From contig OZ023265.1 of the NCBI GenBank assembly GCA_964006375.1, positions 172,812,443 to 172,876,442 of the forward strand: 64,000 nucleotides of DNA. Direction: 5' to 3'. Each line of letters starts with the position of its first letter. Position 1 is the stretch's first letter. Shown piece after piece: positions 1-10,880 of this stretch. The position numbers and the translations under genes were made by a program. A model generated the notes under the pieces. It worked only from the letters and a program-made list of their open reading frames with translations, did no database searches and was not told where the DNA came from. This DNA comes from Tillus elongatus (Eukaryota; Arthropoda; Insecta; Coleoptera; Cleridae).

Positions 1-858
<858 letters not shown>

Positions 859-1396
859 ATATACTTTAATGCAATATAAAATATAAACTACATTTTGTCC
901 CTGTCACCTATCCTACTGTCATATGTCACCTATCATCTATTCTCTATTACATATCCAAACACTCGGTATCCTTGGCTTTCCATGTAGAAATGTCATTGCT
1001 TCTCATGGATAAATAATGTTCCTCTAGTATGTTATTTCCGAATAAATCAAACTTTTGCGAAACTGAATAGTTTTACAACAGATTACGTTTCCTCAAAATC
1101 GCCCAATTGGCGATTTTTAGACAACGAAAGTAGCTTAATTTGCGACTCGGCGATCTTTTTGATAAAAAACTCACAACAAAAGAAAAAAGATGGCCCAATT
1201 TGCGATGAATCGCCCAATCTGGCAACTCCGAGCTCTATACGCTCCTAGCGGCAGAACGCGGTACTATAAAAACTTACCTACCACAACATCAGACCGGTTT
1301 CTTTTGGGTACCACCTCGTATTTTTTTAGAAGCAGCCAATCTTATTGTTATAATTCCGTCTCACATACGAATTTTCTTGAATATTGGAGCACCTAG
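859..1396. other. Unassigned AT-rich interval
   Basis: No coding, RNA or repeat signature that I recognise. It separates family A copy 1 from the Ty3/gypsy remnant. The missing 5' LTR of that remnant is not visible here: nothing matches 3115-3472. Confidence 0.5.
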
Positions 1397-1929
1397 TGAT
1401 TAAAAAAGTGGACGAAGAATCTAAATTAGCACAAGACGAAGTTAGAAAAAGAGACGAAGAAGCCAAAGGAGAAATGAGAAAAAATCGATGAAGAGACCAG
1501 AACAAAAATGAAGAAGCCAAAGAAGAAATGAGACAAAGAGATGAAGAGGCAAAAGAAGAAACGAGAAGAAGAGATGAAGAAGTCAGAAAAACAGATGAAA
1601 AGACCAAAGAAGCAATGAGAAGAAGAGATGAAGAGACAAAGAAAATTCTACATGAACCGACCAGTAGAACGGAGAATATTACTTTATGCGTGGACGAACG
1701 TATGAAGCAGGTAAAAGACATCTTCCAGCAAGTAGAAAGCCGAACAAGGGGTATCAGCGACGTTGTACATGACAAGCTGACGAGTATCAAAGAAGTTCAG
1801 CAGAAAATGCAATCACCAGAAAACAAGTGTGATACCCTAGCCAAGGGAAACATCAGACTCGAAGATAGCCCAGTTGTAAAAATTAAGGTCCCCACATTTG
1901 AAGGCCTACATCTCACGAGTACCCAATAA
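1397..1929 (+). pseudogene. Ty3/gypsy-type gag remnant (coiled-coil region)
   Basis: The translation is a highly charged heptad-like stretch with repeated RRRDEE / EEAKEE units, predicted to form a long coiled coil. It ends in VVKIKVPTFEG, which resembles the start of the capsid core in arthropod Ty3/gypsy gag proteins (typically PTFDG followed by a long alpha-helical domain). That domain is missing: a stop follows at about 1929 and the next recognisable piece is the zinc knuckle at 1950. A stop near 1489 also interrupts the first part, so the gene is broken. The neighbouring protease, integrase tail and LTR on the same strand support the assignment. Confidence is high for a retroelement origin and moderate for the exact domain. 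Confidence 0.7.
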
Positions 1930-1949
1930 GAGCTCACCGTGCAAATGCC

Positions 1950-2411
1950 TTGGGTTGCTCGATCTGCGGCAACGTGGGACATATACGAGGCGAATGTACG
2001 GCTCTAAGCTTACGCCCATGGGATAAAGTGAAGCTAAGGCCGGTAACCGTTTCTCAGGTTACCGATTCTGGTAGCACTTTCGTCGTAGATGGATACATAA
2101 GCGGCAGTAAGATCCAGATGGTGGTCGACACTGGCGCACCTAGGACGATTATTCGCCGCGACATGGTGCCAAGATGGCGAGTAAGAGAGCCAAACAGAGT
2201 GTACAAAGTAAATGCAGCCAGTGGTGATCGGATCCAGGTATTTGGCGAAAGTGATGTCCAGCTGCAAATTGGGACATGGAGGGCAAATCAGAGAGCCATT
2301 ATAGTCGCCGCCATCTCAAATGCGATTATAATTGGATTGGACATACTCCAAGGTCAGCGTGACAGGCTTGATCTTGACACTAACATCCTGATCTCGGGGG
2401 TGAAGAAATAA
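1950..2411 (+). pseudogene. Retrotransposon nucleocapsid zinc knuckle plus aspartic protease
   Basis: The N-terminus holds CSICGNVGHIRGEC, a CX2CX4HX4C zinc knuckle of the type that binds retroelement RNA. About 45 residues later comes an aspartic protease fold starting VVDTGAPRTII, with the catalytic DTG triad, and ending near IIIGLDILQG, the usual second hydrophobic-hydrophobic-G motif. This is the gag-pol junction order of Ty3/gypsy elements. Reverse transcriptase and RNase H are absent downstream, so this is an internally deleted, non-autonomous copy. No ATG start is needed because the piece would normally be internal to a polyprotein. Confidence 0.8.
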
Positions 2412-2437
2412 TAATATCGCCTGGTAGTAACCTGGTA

Positions 2438-3076
2438 GTGCGGAAAATCACCGTAGAGGAGAAAAGCAACGTCTATCGTGAAAGAGTCATTCCAGCGAAG
2501 AGAGTTGGGAGAGGAAGAGACGACCCGGTTACTCAGCCAGAAGCAAGTAGTAAAGAAAATATGGGAAAAGTACAAGACAAAAGGTGTAAAGACCATGTAC
2601 GTGTGAAGCCAACGCACAAAAAGGCCAGTAAACACATTTGTTGGAACAGAGCTGATGTCTATGGGAGGAATAGAGTCTGCAGAGACATTTGTGCAAGTAG
2701 AAACACCATGATAAGAGCGATCGTTCGAAAGAACCAGTGCAACGTAAGAACTTCGTTTGAAGAGAGCTCCGACATATTGGCGAGAAGGGAAGTCACCCAT
2801 TCTGCTGCCAGAATGCATATACGAGTAGAAAGCGACCGCATAAAGACCCGTTACGACGTGCGACCTAATCCGGCTGGTTTTGAAAAAGGAGATCGGGTGC
2901 GATTCTACGATCCAGTACGAGGCAAGGAACGGTCACTGAAACTACAGAAATTATGGGAAGATCCGGACAGAAGGATCAATGACGTTGTCTATCGAATTCA
3001 GAGGAGCCCAAAGAGCAAGATGAACGTGGTTTATATGCACAGGCTTACTCCATACGAAGAAACCAACAAATGTTAG
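2438..3076 (+). pseudogene. Ty3/gypsy integrase C-terminal remnant
   Basis: The last ~90 codons (about 2800-3076) match the C-terminal chromatin/DNA-binding region of Ty3/gypsy integrases: KTRYDVRPNPAGFEKGDRV, then a run ending in SLKLQKLWEDP, then INDVVYRIQRSP and a terminal RLTPY. The first ~110 codons are basic and do not show the HHCC zinc finger or the catalytic D,D35E core, so the whole RT-RNase H-integrase core appears deleted or scrambled. A stop at 3074-3076 is followed within 40 bp by a polypurine tract and the 3' LTR, the expected end of pol in an element without env. Confidence 0.75.
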
Positions 3077-3097
3077 AAACCGACCAAGACGATTGAA

Positions 3098-3114
3098 TGT
3101 AAGAGGGGGGGCAA
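3098..3114 (+). promoter_or_regulatory. Polypurine tract of Ty3/gypsy remnant
   Basis: The run AAGAGGGGGGG at 3101-3111 lies immediately upstream of the TGTCTA start of the LTR. This is the position and composition of a plus-strand priming site. Confidence 0.7.
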
Positions 3115-3472
3115 TGTCTATGGTCACAGGCATCTTGTAAAGTGTGTTGCTAAGAGCGAAGACTCTGGAATTATATTTATAGAGGTCACAAGAAGTGGCA
3201 GGCGTAGAATAATGTAGAAGGTGTAGAATTTTTACGCACAGTATAAATAGGCGAGCCGCAAAGAGAGTAAGTCAGTCAGTAGTAAGTTAGTGTTGGTGTA
3301 TAATAAGCGATCATAGAAGGCGTATAATGGAATATAGTTCCATGGGCATTTAGTAATAGAGAGAAATATCTTAGTTGATAGTGGTGTTGGAAAATATTTA
3401 GTTATAATAAATTAATAGTTTGAAAAACAGTGTTTTGTGGTTAACAAATCCAGAACCCCGAAAAACATAACA
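3115..3472 (+). repeat. 3' LTR of Ty3/gypsy remnant
   Basis: The LTR begins TGTCTATGG directly after the polypurine tract and ends ...CATAACA. Inside are a TATA box (TATAAATA, 3242-3249) followed by a purine-rich GAGAGTAAGTCAGTCAG segment as in many arthropod LTR promoters, and an AATAAA signal at 3406-3411. Its length (~358 bp) is normal for the group. No 5' partner is visible, so the element lost its 5' LTR or the copy was truncated. The 3' boundary is approximate without the partner LTR. Confidence 0.7.
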
Positions 3473-3583
3473 ATAACTTATCAAGCATTCTACACTTAAA
3501 TTAGATTGAATTTACGTTTTTTCAAATGATAGATGGTGACATACTTAAAATATTTAAGTATATGATTCTATGAACATGAGACT

Positions 3584-3931
3584 TAAGGCTAGATGTATTC
3601 TTACCATAATTAGAACCACAGACCGGTTTCGCTCTAATTAAAGCTTCTCAGTACGGTATACTAATTATAGCGAGAACACACCCATAATGTCATACGGCTA
3701 TGGTAGCCAGCCTCCTAGAATATTGTGAGATATACGACAGGGTCGCCATCTGGGTGCGGAGCCAGGTAGGATGTTGTCACGACAGCTCACAAGGTTTTAG
3801 GAGGCTGGCTACCATAGCCGTATTACTTTATAGGTGTGTTCTCGCAGTGTTTAGTATAGCGCACTGACGAGCACTAATTAGAGCGAAACCGGTCTGCGTT
3901 TCTAACCACGGTGAGAATACATCTAGCCTTA
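3584..3931. repeat. Family C fold-back element, full palindrome
   Basis: Both ends read TAAGGCTAGATGTATTCT inward, and the two halves (3584-3730 and 3785-3931) are inverted copies of each other for roughly 145 bp. A ~55-bp loop holds GATATACGACAGGGTCGCC. This is a miniature inverted-repeat or fold-back element with no coding capacity. Related pieces lie at 3940-4240, 22896-23470 and 25777-25994. The superfamily is unknown; the flanking TTA could be a short target duplication. Confidence 0.8.
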
Positions 3932-3939
3932 CATACATT

Positions 3940-4240
3940 GTCTTTGTATTAGCGAAGAAATGGGCCAGGGCTGACAATTTATAAAATTGTTAGTTGGTTG
4001 TACACTGTCTCTATCTATAACATTTTGTTTGAACTAGAGCTGTCATGACAACATACTACCTGGTTCCGCACCGAGATGGCGATCCTGTTGTACATCTCAC
4101 AATGTTCTAGGAGGCTAGCTACCATAGCCGTATTATAGTTGTGTACTCGCTGTAATTAATATAGCGCACTGACGAGCTCTAATTAGAGCGAAACCGGTCT
4201 GCGTTTCTGATTACGGTGAGAATACATCTAGCGTTACTCC
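3940..4240. repeat. Family C fold-back element, second copy
   Basis: The right half (4060-4235) repeats the right arm and loop of 3584-3931, including CGCACTGACGAGCTCTAATT and the terminal CATCTAGC. The left half (3945-4060) is a different segment beginning GAAATGGGCCAGGGCTGAC, which recurs at 23330-23460. It may be a longer variant of the same family. Confidence 0.6.
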
Positions 4241-4520
4241 TGATTTTACCTAGATGTTCGTACCATGAAATGTATGCGACTACTTTGATTTACATGCTCC
4301 CCTGTTTGATTTACGTTGGAATGAAAAAATACTTCTCTTTAGCATACAGAATCTAGCGATTAGAAAATTTTTAGTAAATATAATTTCACTTCATTTAAAT
4401 TACCAATTTCAGGAGAACGTTCAACAAAGTTGTATAAATGCGAACACAAGCATAGCTTTCTTGTGAGACACGTTGTATAATTATGGACGCAAATAAATAA
4501 TTAAGTATAAGTATGTAATA

Positions 4521-4805
4521 GTCTGGAGGCAGCAAGTGTGTTATGGAAGTGAATTTCCATAAAAATGTTTTTAATAGCAAATGCGAGCAGGCATCAATCT
4601 GTATACCGGTATAGCCTATGTAGTAGAAACAATGTACTATATTTTATTAAGATTACTTATTGTTTGAAAATGTACAACACATTTCCGAAAATAAACCTAA
4701 ATGTTGGTTTCCTAACCAACAAAACGTACGTTAATAGCAATTTGAGTTATTGAAATTTGAACGATTTAATGAAAATTCGCTACCAAAACGCACTTGCTGC
4801 GTCTA
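4521..4805. mobile_element. Family A short form (two inverted 5' ends), copy 1
   Basis: A 285-bp element starts GTCTGGAGGCAGCAAGTGTG and ends with the reverse complement (CGCACTTGCTGCGTCTAGA). The terminal inverted repeats are ~40 bp. The interior contains TGGTTTCCTAACCAAC and has no ORF. Similar copies are at 26007-26287 and 51020-51336. It differs from standard family A by having two 5' ends instead of a 5' end and a 3' hairpin. Confidence 0.75.
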
Positions 4806-5249
4806 GATTTTTTTCTTACAAACATGCATCATATTTCGATAAAAAATGCAAAAATGCATTAACGAATTTGTTCTACGCAAATTAGCTAAAAATTATAGAC
4901 CGTTAAACCATAAACTTCACTAAGCCTACAGCCAACGCATCAACTTAACTAAACCGACAGCCAAATCATCAGAAAAAGGGTCTATTTGAAATGAATTTTC
5001 TGTAAATATATTAATAAAATGAAGGGCAGTGACGGTTGAATCTAAAACTTAAGGGTTCGCAGTACACTCGTCTTGCAACATTTTCTTTTCACAATCCGTA
5101 TTTGTTTCACGTTCTTTGCCTAAACATTGCCAATTTTGACGTTTCAAATTGCGACTTTGACGTTTTAAGGAAAACTCCATTTTTTTTCTTTAGCTGCTTG
5201 TAACTTTTTTGTCTTTAAACCTAGAGACCTAAATTTTGGTACATGGTAC

Positions 5250-5250
5250 A

Positions 5251-5332
<82 letters not shown>
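5250..5332. repeat. (CT)n-(TA)n compound microsatellite
   Basis: A CT run at about 5250-5272 changes directly into TA to 5332. Confidence 0.95.
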
Positions 5333-5336
<4 letters not shown>

Positions 5337-5474
5337 TTGGGCAATTTTTGTGAACAATGTTTTAGTGTATTTAAGTAAAAATACTTCTTGTTAGTTTCCG
5401 TGAAAAGAATTTGGCCTATTTTGATAAACAAATACTTGTTAATGAGTTTTCGTGTCAGACTTGTCCTAGACCAC

Positions 5475-5651
<177 letters not shown>

Positions 5652-5785
5652 ATATAAAAATTCAAACCGACCCCGGATATGTGTTCTAGGGAGTCTAATT
5701 AGCGCTCATTTGAAGAATTTTTTTTTAAATTCAAAAGTCGGGGTCTCCTCATTAGTGATTTTTTTTAAAGGAAATTCACTAAAAA

Positions 5786-6696
5786 TGAGTTTTGAAAATT
5801 ATAATTAAGCCCTGAATGTATCAAACATAATAGGACGATTCTGTAGTCCTCAACTGGAAGCGCCACTGGGATTGTTTCAGTGATTTTTAATTAAATGTAT
5901 GAAAACGGCCAACGGCTGCGTGTATTACCTTTTAAAGTATTTGATGTCAGTAACATACATAAAAAATCGGAAAATCAATCGCTAGAGATGGAAAATGCAG
6001 TAAACTTTACATTTTCAGCATCGCAAAATTCAACAAGTGCAGTGTCATTTTCACACAGTGAGCAGTGTGATGTTTTACCATTGTAAAGTTCAGTTTTCTA
6101 CTATTGGACAAATTTGTAGATTTATTGGATTGTACGTTCTGGATATCTGACAATGTTTGAAACAGTAAATCTCAATTTGACATGATATAAGAGAGAGAGA
6201 GAGAGGAAACAAATACAAAACTATTAAAATTTATCGAATGACTAATGGTTGTTAGCTAATTGTAAAAATTCAGAAACGTTTTATGTTTTTCCTTTTTGAT
6301 TATTTGTAGTAGTTAATTACATGTAAGCTAACACATTACTAAATAGAGTCACGTATTTACAGAAGATTATATCTCCTGCCAAATGGTTGTACAATGTAGA
6401 GCTTTCATGTAAAAAATAATATAGGCTGTGGAAAAAAAAGCATTATTTTTATGTCTTTCCTATAAGCGCTATCTCATTTGCGTACCTTATGCAACAATAA
6501 TAAGAAAAAATAATAGTAATAATAATTCGTTACCAAGTCTATCCACTGTATTTACTACCACAATATATGCCTACAAATTACACAATGGCACCGAAAGACT
6601 TTTTCACCTCATCTATAGAGAGGTCATCAAACTAATAGCTACCTCTAAACAGAACCTATTAGAGATTATAGGGCTTTATAGTGAGAACATAAAAAG
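5786..6696. other. Unassigned interval with weak ORFs
   Basis: No recognisable gene. A 63-codon ORF (5895-6086, ending NSTSAVSFSHSEQCDVLPL) and a 105-codon ORF (6428-6745) show no family resemblance, and the second runs into the family A end at 6697, so neither is called. A short GA run is at 6190-6205. Confidence 0.4.
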
Positions 6697-6760
6697 TTCG
6701 GGACGCAGCAAGTGCATTATTGTAGTGAATTTTCTACACTATTAGTAAGGTATATTATTT

Positions 6761-8630
6761 GCGGTGTTCACCTCACTCGCGGGAGGGACTCTGCTGGCGG
6801 GGGTCGCGGCGGGGTGTCCGCAGGGGAGCGTTCTGTCTCCCTTGCTCTGGTGTCTAGTGGTGGACGGCCTGCTGGGGAGGCTCTCGGGAGGGGGGTATGG
6901 GGTACAGGGCTATGCGGACGACATTGTCATCATAGTCCGAGGAAAGGTCACACAGGCAGTGTGGGAGCGTATGCAGACTGCACTGAAAGTGGTGGAAGGG
7001 TGGACGGTTGATCAAGGGCTCGGGGTGAGCCCCGAGAAAGCAACCGTCGTGCCGTTTACGAGGAGGAGGAAGTGTGAAAGCCACAGAACTCTCACTCTAT
7101 ACGGTAGGAGCGTTCCAATCGCCAGGGAGGTAAAATATCTTGGGGTCGTATTGGACTCTAAGCTAACCTGGAATGGTCACATTGGAAAAATACTGCGTAA
7201 GGCAGTCATGACCTTAGCCGTCACTAGGCGGCTATATGGAAAAACGTGGGGACTAAGACCTAGTATGGCCCACTGGCTGTACACAAGGGTGGTCAGACCA
7301 TCGTTAACATATGCGGCACTGGTCTGGTGGCCTAAGGTGACACAATCCAGTGCCAAACAAAAACTAGTCAAGATCCAAAGGATGGCTTGCCTAGGCATCA
7401 CAGGGGCCATGTCTTTAACCCCAACAGCCGCCATGGAGGTGTTGCTGGATCTACCCCCCCCCCTACACTTAGTTATTATGGGAGAGGCCAGGCTACGACT
7501 ATACAGACTAGCCTGCAATGGTAGACTGAAGATCAACCCAGGATTCAGGGGCCACTGCAAAATTCAGGAGATCGTGAAGGAGCCCATGCTTGAAATGAGG
7601 TCAGACTTCGCGAGCCCGCGAATGTGCAAGGAAAACAACTTTACAGTGGAAATCCCTGATCGCGAGGCATGGCGGGAGGAGACGCCGGGCATGCCACGGG
7701 ACGCGCTCGTTTGGTTCACGGACGGATCTGGCGGGGAGCGTGGGACGGGGGCAGGTGTTTACTCGGAAGGACCGAGGGTAAGTCATAGTATTTCCCTCGG
7801 AGCCCATGCAACGGTGTTTCAGGCCGAGATGTACGCCATCCTGCACTGTGTGCGGGAGAACAAGAGGAGGGGCTACACCAACAAGCGGATCCTCATAGCC
7901 ACAGACAGCCAGGCAGCCCTTAAGGCACTAAGTAGCCCACGGGTAAATTCCTGGCTGGTGAGTGAGTGCCGAGACGAGACGAGCGACCTGGCTGGGCAGA
8001 ATGAGGTGACCCTCATCTGGGTGCCGGGTCACTCAGGGGTTAAAGGCAATGAAGAAGCTGACAGTCTCGCGAAGAGAGGGTTAGCAGAACCATTTATGGG
8101 ACCAGAACCGGCTCTGGGCGTGTCAAAGAGCACTGCCAGGGGAGCCATTAAGTCCTGGGTCAGAAACCAACACAAGGTGTACTGGGCGGACTGTCCAGGG
8201 CTCAGACAAGGGAAGTCAATAATTGACGGACCTAGTTCAAAGAGAGCTGTGGAGCTGCTAAACCTTAGCAGAGGACAGCTCAGAAACACAACAGGTCTCT
8301 TGACGGGACACATGGCCGTCAAGAAACACCTGCATAAAATGGGGCGGTTCGAAGGGGACCTCGCATGCAGACTCTGCGGCGAGGGGGAGGAATCAGCCCA
8401 GCACATCTTGTGTGAGTGTATAGCTCTGGACCGGAAAAGACAACTGATCTACGGTCACTCTAGACCGGAGACAGAGCAATATAAAACTTCACCCTACCAA
8501 TCGCTGTGCAGACTAGTTCAAGGCACAGTGATCTTGGAATGGGTGGAGTAAGACTAAGGGTATGCACAATCAACCAAGGGTTGCGGTGCTATCGGGGCGG
8601 CAAGGCCGCGGACGAGCCCTGAGGGAAAAA
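6761..8630 (+). mobile_element. 5'-truncated LOA/I-group LINE, copy 1, with target duplication
   Basis: The element body runs from just after the left AAGGTATATTATTT (6747-6760) to an A-run (8626-8630) followed by the same 14 bases at 8631-8644. That is a clean target-site duplication of target-primed reverse transcription. It is 5'-truncated inside the reverse transcriptase. The 3' UTR is short (8552-8630). Confidence 0.85.
6764..8551 (+). CDS. LINE ORF2 fragment: reverse transcriptase C-half, RNase H and zinc knuckle
   Basis: This open frame of ~595 codons lacks the endonuclease and the first half of reverse transcriptase. Visible in order: RT motif B GCPQGSVLSPLLW (residues ~18-30), the catalytic motif YADDIVII (~51-58), and motif E-like KYLGVVLDSKLTW (~126). 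A thumb/linker region contains the insect-typical WWPKVTQSSAKQKL and ACLGITGAM. A type I RNase H follows with all four acidic residues in context: FTDGSGG (~315), AEMYAI (~353), ATDSQAA (~379) and NEEADSLAKRG (~429). A CCHC knuckle CRLCGEGEESAQHILCEC lies at ~536. RT plus RNase H plus CCHC is the layout of I/LOA-group LINEs. The frame is intact to its stop, suggesting fairly recent insertion. The start is arbitrary (5' truncation) and no promoter is expected. Confidence 0.85.
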   Translation: MFTSLAGGTLLAGVAAGCPQGSVLSPLLWCLVVDGLLGRLSGGGYGVQGYADDIVIIVRGKVTQAVWERMQTALKVVEGWTVDQGLGVSPEKATVVPFTRRRKCESHRTLTLYGRSVPIAREVKYLGVVLDSKLTWNGHIGKILRKAVMTLAVTRRLYGKTWGLRPSMAHWLYTRVVRPSLTYAALVWWPKVTQSSAKQKLVKIQRMACLGITGAMSLTPTAAMEVLLDLPPPLHLVIMGEARLRLYRLACNGRLKINPGFRGHCKIQEIVKEPMLEMRSDFASPRMCKENNFTVEIPDREAWREETPGMPRDALVWFTDGSGGERGTGAGVYSEGPRVSHSISLGAHATVFQAEMYAILHCVRENKRRGYTNKRILIATDSQAALKALSSPRVNSWLVSECRDETSDLAGQNEVTLIWVPGHSGVKGNEEADSLAKRGLAEPFMGPEPALGVSKSTARGAIKSWVRNQHKVYWADCPGLRQGKSIIDGPSSKRAVELLNLSRGQLRNTTGLLTGHMAVKKHLHKMGRFEGDLACRLCGEGEESAQHILCECIALDRKRQLIYGHSRPETEQYKTSPYQSLCRLVQGTVILEWVE

Positions 8631-8873
8631 AAGGTATATTATTTAAACTAATTCTTTACATTTAATTGATCTTGGAGATCCGTTTTGGAGGTACCAGAAA
8701 GCGATTACTTTAAGAAATTTCTATTTTCTATGGAGCTAGAAAATTAAAATTTGGTGGCTTTAAAAAAATGTGTTACAAATTTTATTAAGTTTTCCAAAAA
8801 AAAATTACTTATTTAAAAATGGAATGTTCCTGCCAAACTATCAACATGGCAGAAATTTTTCGTTATAAATTGC

Positions 8874-10826
8874 TTGGATGGTTTTGTTTTAGTCAACCCA
8901 ATCGAACTAGTTTTTGCAAACAAAACAACACAAGAAAATCGTCAAGCATTCAACGACGCAAGAAACCGCTATGTCCGCATTCTTTCTGAGGCAAAAAACT
9001 CGTTTAATAACCACATCAAAAACAAAGTCCTCTCAAGCTCCAACGGCGGCAAACCCTTCTGGACTCTTGCTAAGTCTATTGGGAATAATTTCTGTAAGAG
9101 CACGTTCCCACCTCTCGTCTCAGGTGATGAAATTGTTTCTACCGCCCTGGGCAAGGCTGAACTTTTTGCTTCGTTGTTCGCCGGAAATTCTACTATCAAC
9201 CCACCTCCAAATGTTCAACCACCAACAGTCCCCAATGTCGCGCATAAAATGACTGATATCATTTTCAAAACTAAAAAGGTACGAAAGATGCTCTCTTCTC
9301 TTAATACCAGGAAGGCCTCTGGCCTTGACGAGATCCCAGCAATTGTTCTCAAAAAATGCGCACCAGAACTTGCTCCTGTCCTGACTCTTCTGTTTCAGAT
9401 ATCTTACAATAAAGGCATATTCCCTAGTAACTGGAAAACTGCTCGAGTACAACCCATCCCCAAGAAAGGATCCAAAGCGCTTCCTAGCAACTACAGGCCT
9501 ATTTCTCTCCTTTCAGTCATCTCTAAAGTGATGGAAAAGTATATAAACACCGAACTACTAAAATTCCTTGAAAAACACAGTCTAATCCACGACAGGCAGT
9601 ATGGATTCCGTCAGCGCAGATCGACTGCCGACCTCCTTTCCTTTGTCACCCATTCTTGGAACAAGTCTATGGAACAACACGGTGAATCCCAGATTGTTGC
9701 TCTAGACATATCCAAAGCATTCGACCAGGTCTGGCACGCAGCGCTGCTTAATAAACTTCCGGCCTATGGCCTATCACCAAAACTTTGTACCTGGACAGCA
9801 AATTTCCTCTCCAACAGGAGCATATCTGTTGTTGTGGATGGCCATTCCTCTAAACTGTATCCAATTAATGCAGAAGTTCCTCAAGGTTCAGCTTTAGCCC
9901 CTACTTTGTTTCTTCTCCACATCAATGACCTCCTCTCTAGCACATCCAACCCAGTTCACAGTTACGCGGACGACAGCACCCTCCACTCAAACATACAATA
10001 TTCTAAGCCTGTCTCTTTAGCCCAATTAGATGAGGATCGCAGACTCATGGAGGGCTCTGTCTCCGTAGACCTCCAAAAAATATTAGACTGGGGAAGTAGA
10101 AATCTTGTACAATTCAACCCCACCAAAACTAAGTCTTGCTTTCTTTCTCACAAGAGTTACAGCAGCCCTAGACCCATCACAATGAACAACCAAGTTATTC
10201 AAAGTAATGAGTCCTTTTCTCTTGTTGGCATTTCTGTGGATCGAAATCTTAATTGGCACCAACATGTTACATCAATTGCAGAAGCGGCTGCTAAGAAATT
10301 GGGTTTCCTCTTCCGGGCTCGCAAATACTTTTCACCAACTAATCTCTATACCTTATACACTTCACAAATAAGGCCAAACCTCGAATACTGCTCCCACATC
10401 TGGGGTGCAGCAGCCGCTTCTACACTCGCTATCCTGGACTCCATTCAAAAGAGAGCTATACGTCTCATCGGTGACCCTACCCTCACCCAAAGGCTTCCAT
10501 CCCTTGCCCACCGATGTGCCGTTGGTGACCTCTCTCTCTTTTATAGATATCTGCACGGGCACTGCTCAGAGGAGCTTTCCTCCATAATTCCCCCACCTGC
10601 TGCCCCCAGCAGATTTACCAGGGGAACAGAGCGAATGCACCCTTTTAATGTCCAGGTCACCAGACATAGAACATCTTGTTATGCCCGCTCTTTTGTCCCG
10701 AGGACCTCCAAGTTGTGGAATTCCTTGCCGGCACATGTTTTTCCTTCTCCTCCGAACCTCCAAACCTTCAAGTCCAGAATTAACAAGCTGCCTCTTTCCT
10801 CCTTGTCAACACCCACGGTACGATAG
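8874..10826 (+). CDS. Jockey-like LINE ORF2 fragment (reverse transcriptase)
   Basis: This is an open frame of ~650 codons; its first ~18 codons are flanking family A sequence and the true element starts near 8930. Seen in order: a linker ending NYRPISLLSVISKVMEKYI (~204), RT motif A VALDISKAFDQVW (~276) with the first catalytic aspartate, motif B VPQGSALAPTLF (~336), motif C SYADDSTLHS (~363) with the catalytic DD pair, and motif E SLVGISVDRNLNWHQH (~447). The C-terminal region contains RPNLEYCSHIWG, and the frame ends in PLSSLSTPTVR. The upstream apurinic-like endonuclease is missing. The frame is unbroken, whereas the copy at 12.9 kb is degenerate. It would act in the nucleus in target-primed reverse transcription if complete; this copy is dead on arrival by truncation. 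Confidence 0.85.
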   Translation: MDGFVLVNPIELVFANKTTQENRQAFNDARNRYVRILSEAKNSFNNHIKNKVLSSSNGGKPFWTLAKSIGNNFCKSTFPPLVSGDEIVSTALGKAELFASLFAGNSTINPPPNVQPPTVPNVAHKMTDIIFKTKKVRKMLSSLNTRKASGLDEIPAIVLKKCAPELAPVLTLLFQISYNKGIFPSNWKTARVQPIPKKGSKALPSNYRPISLLSVISKVMEKYINTELLKFLEKHSLIHDRQYGFRQRRSTADLLSFVTHSWNKSMEQHGESQIVALDISKAFDQVWHAALLNKLPAYGLSPKLCTWTANFLSNRSISVVVDGHSSKLYPINAEVPQGSALAPTLFLLHINDLLSSTSNPVHSYADDSTLHSNIQYSKPVSLAQLDEDRRLMEGSVSVDLQKILDWGSRNLVQFNPTKTKSCFLSHKSYSSPRPITMNNQVIQSNESFSLVGISVDRNLNWHQHVTSIAEAAAKKLGFLFRARKYFSPTNLYTLYTSQIRPNLEYCSHIWGAAAASTLAILDSIQKRAIRLIGDPTLTQRLPSLAHRCAVGDLSLFYRYLHGHCSEELSSIIPPPAAPSRFTRGTERMHPFNVQVTRHRTSCYARSFVPRTSKLWNSLPAHVFPSPPNLQTFKSRINKLPLSSLSTPTVR

Positions 10827-10880
10827 TATTTAGGCTGTAAGCCCTCGTGGTGTGTTGTTGACTTAAAAAAAAAAAAAAAA
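8930..10880 (+). mobile_element. 5'-truncated Jockey-like LINE, copy 1
   Basis: Homology with the second copy begins at about 8930 (compare 13165) and ends in poly-A (10866-10882) after a short 3' UTR containing TAAGCCCTCGTGGTGTGTTG, shared by copies at 15040 and 23295. The left flank is family A long-form sequence. A target duplication is not obvious. Confidence 0.8.

Noticed and set aside
2034..2267. Minus-strand ORF opposite the protease
   Set aside because: Antisense shadow of the zinc knuckle/protease frame.
8029..8406. Minus-strand ORFs opposite the LINE frames (also 7177-7560, 30405-30698 and others)
   Set aside because: Shadows of the RT/RNase H coding strand.
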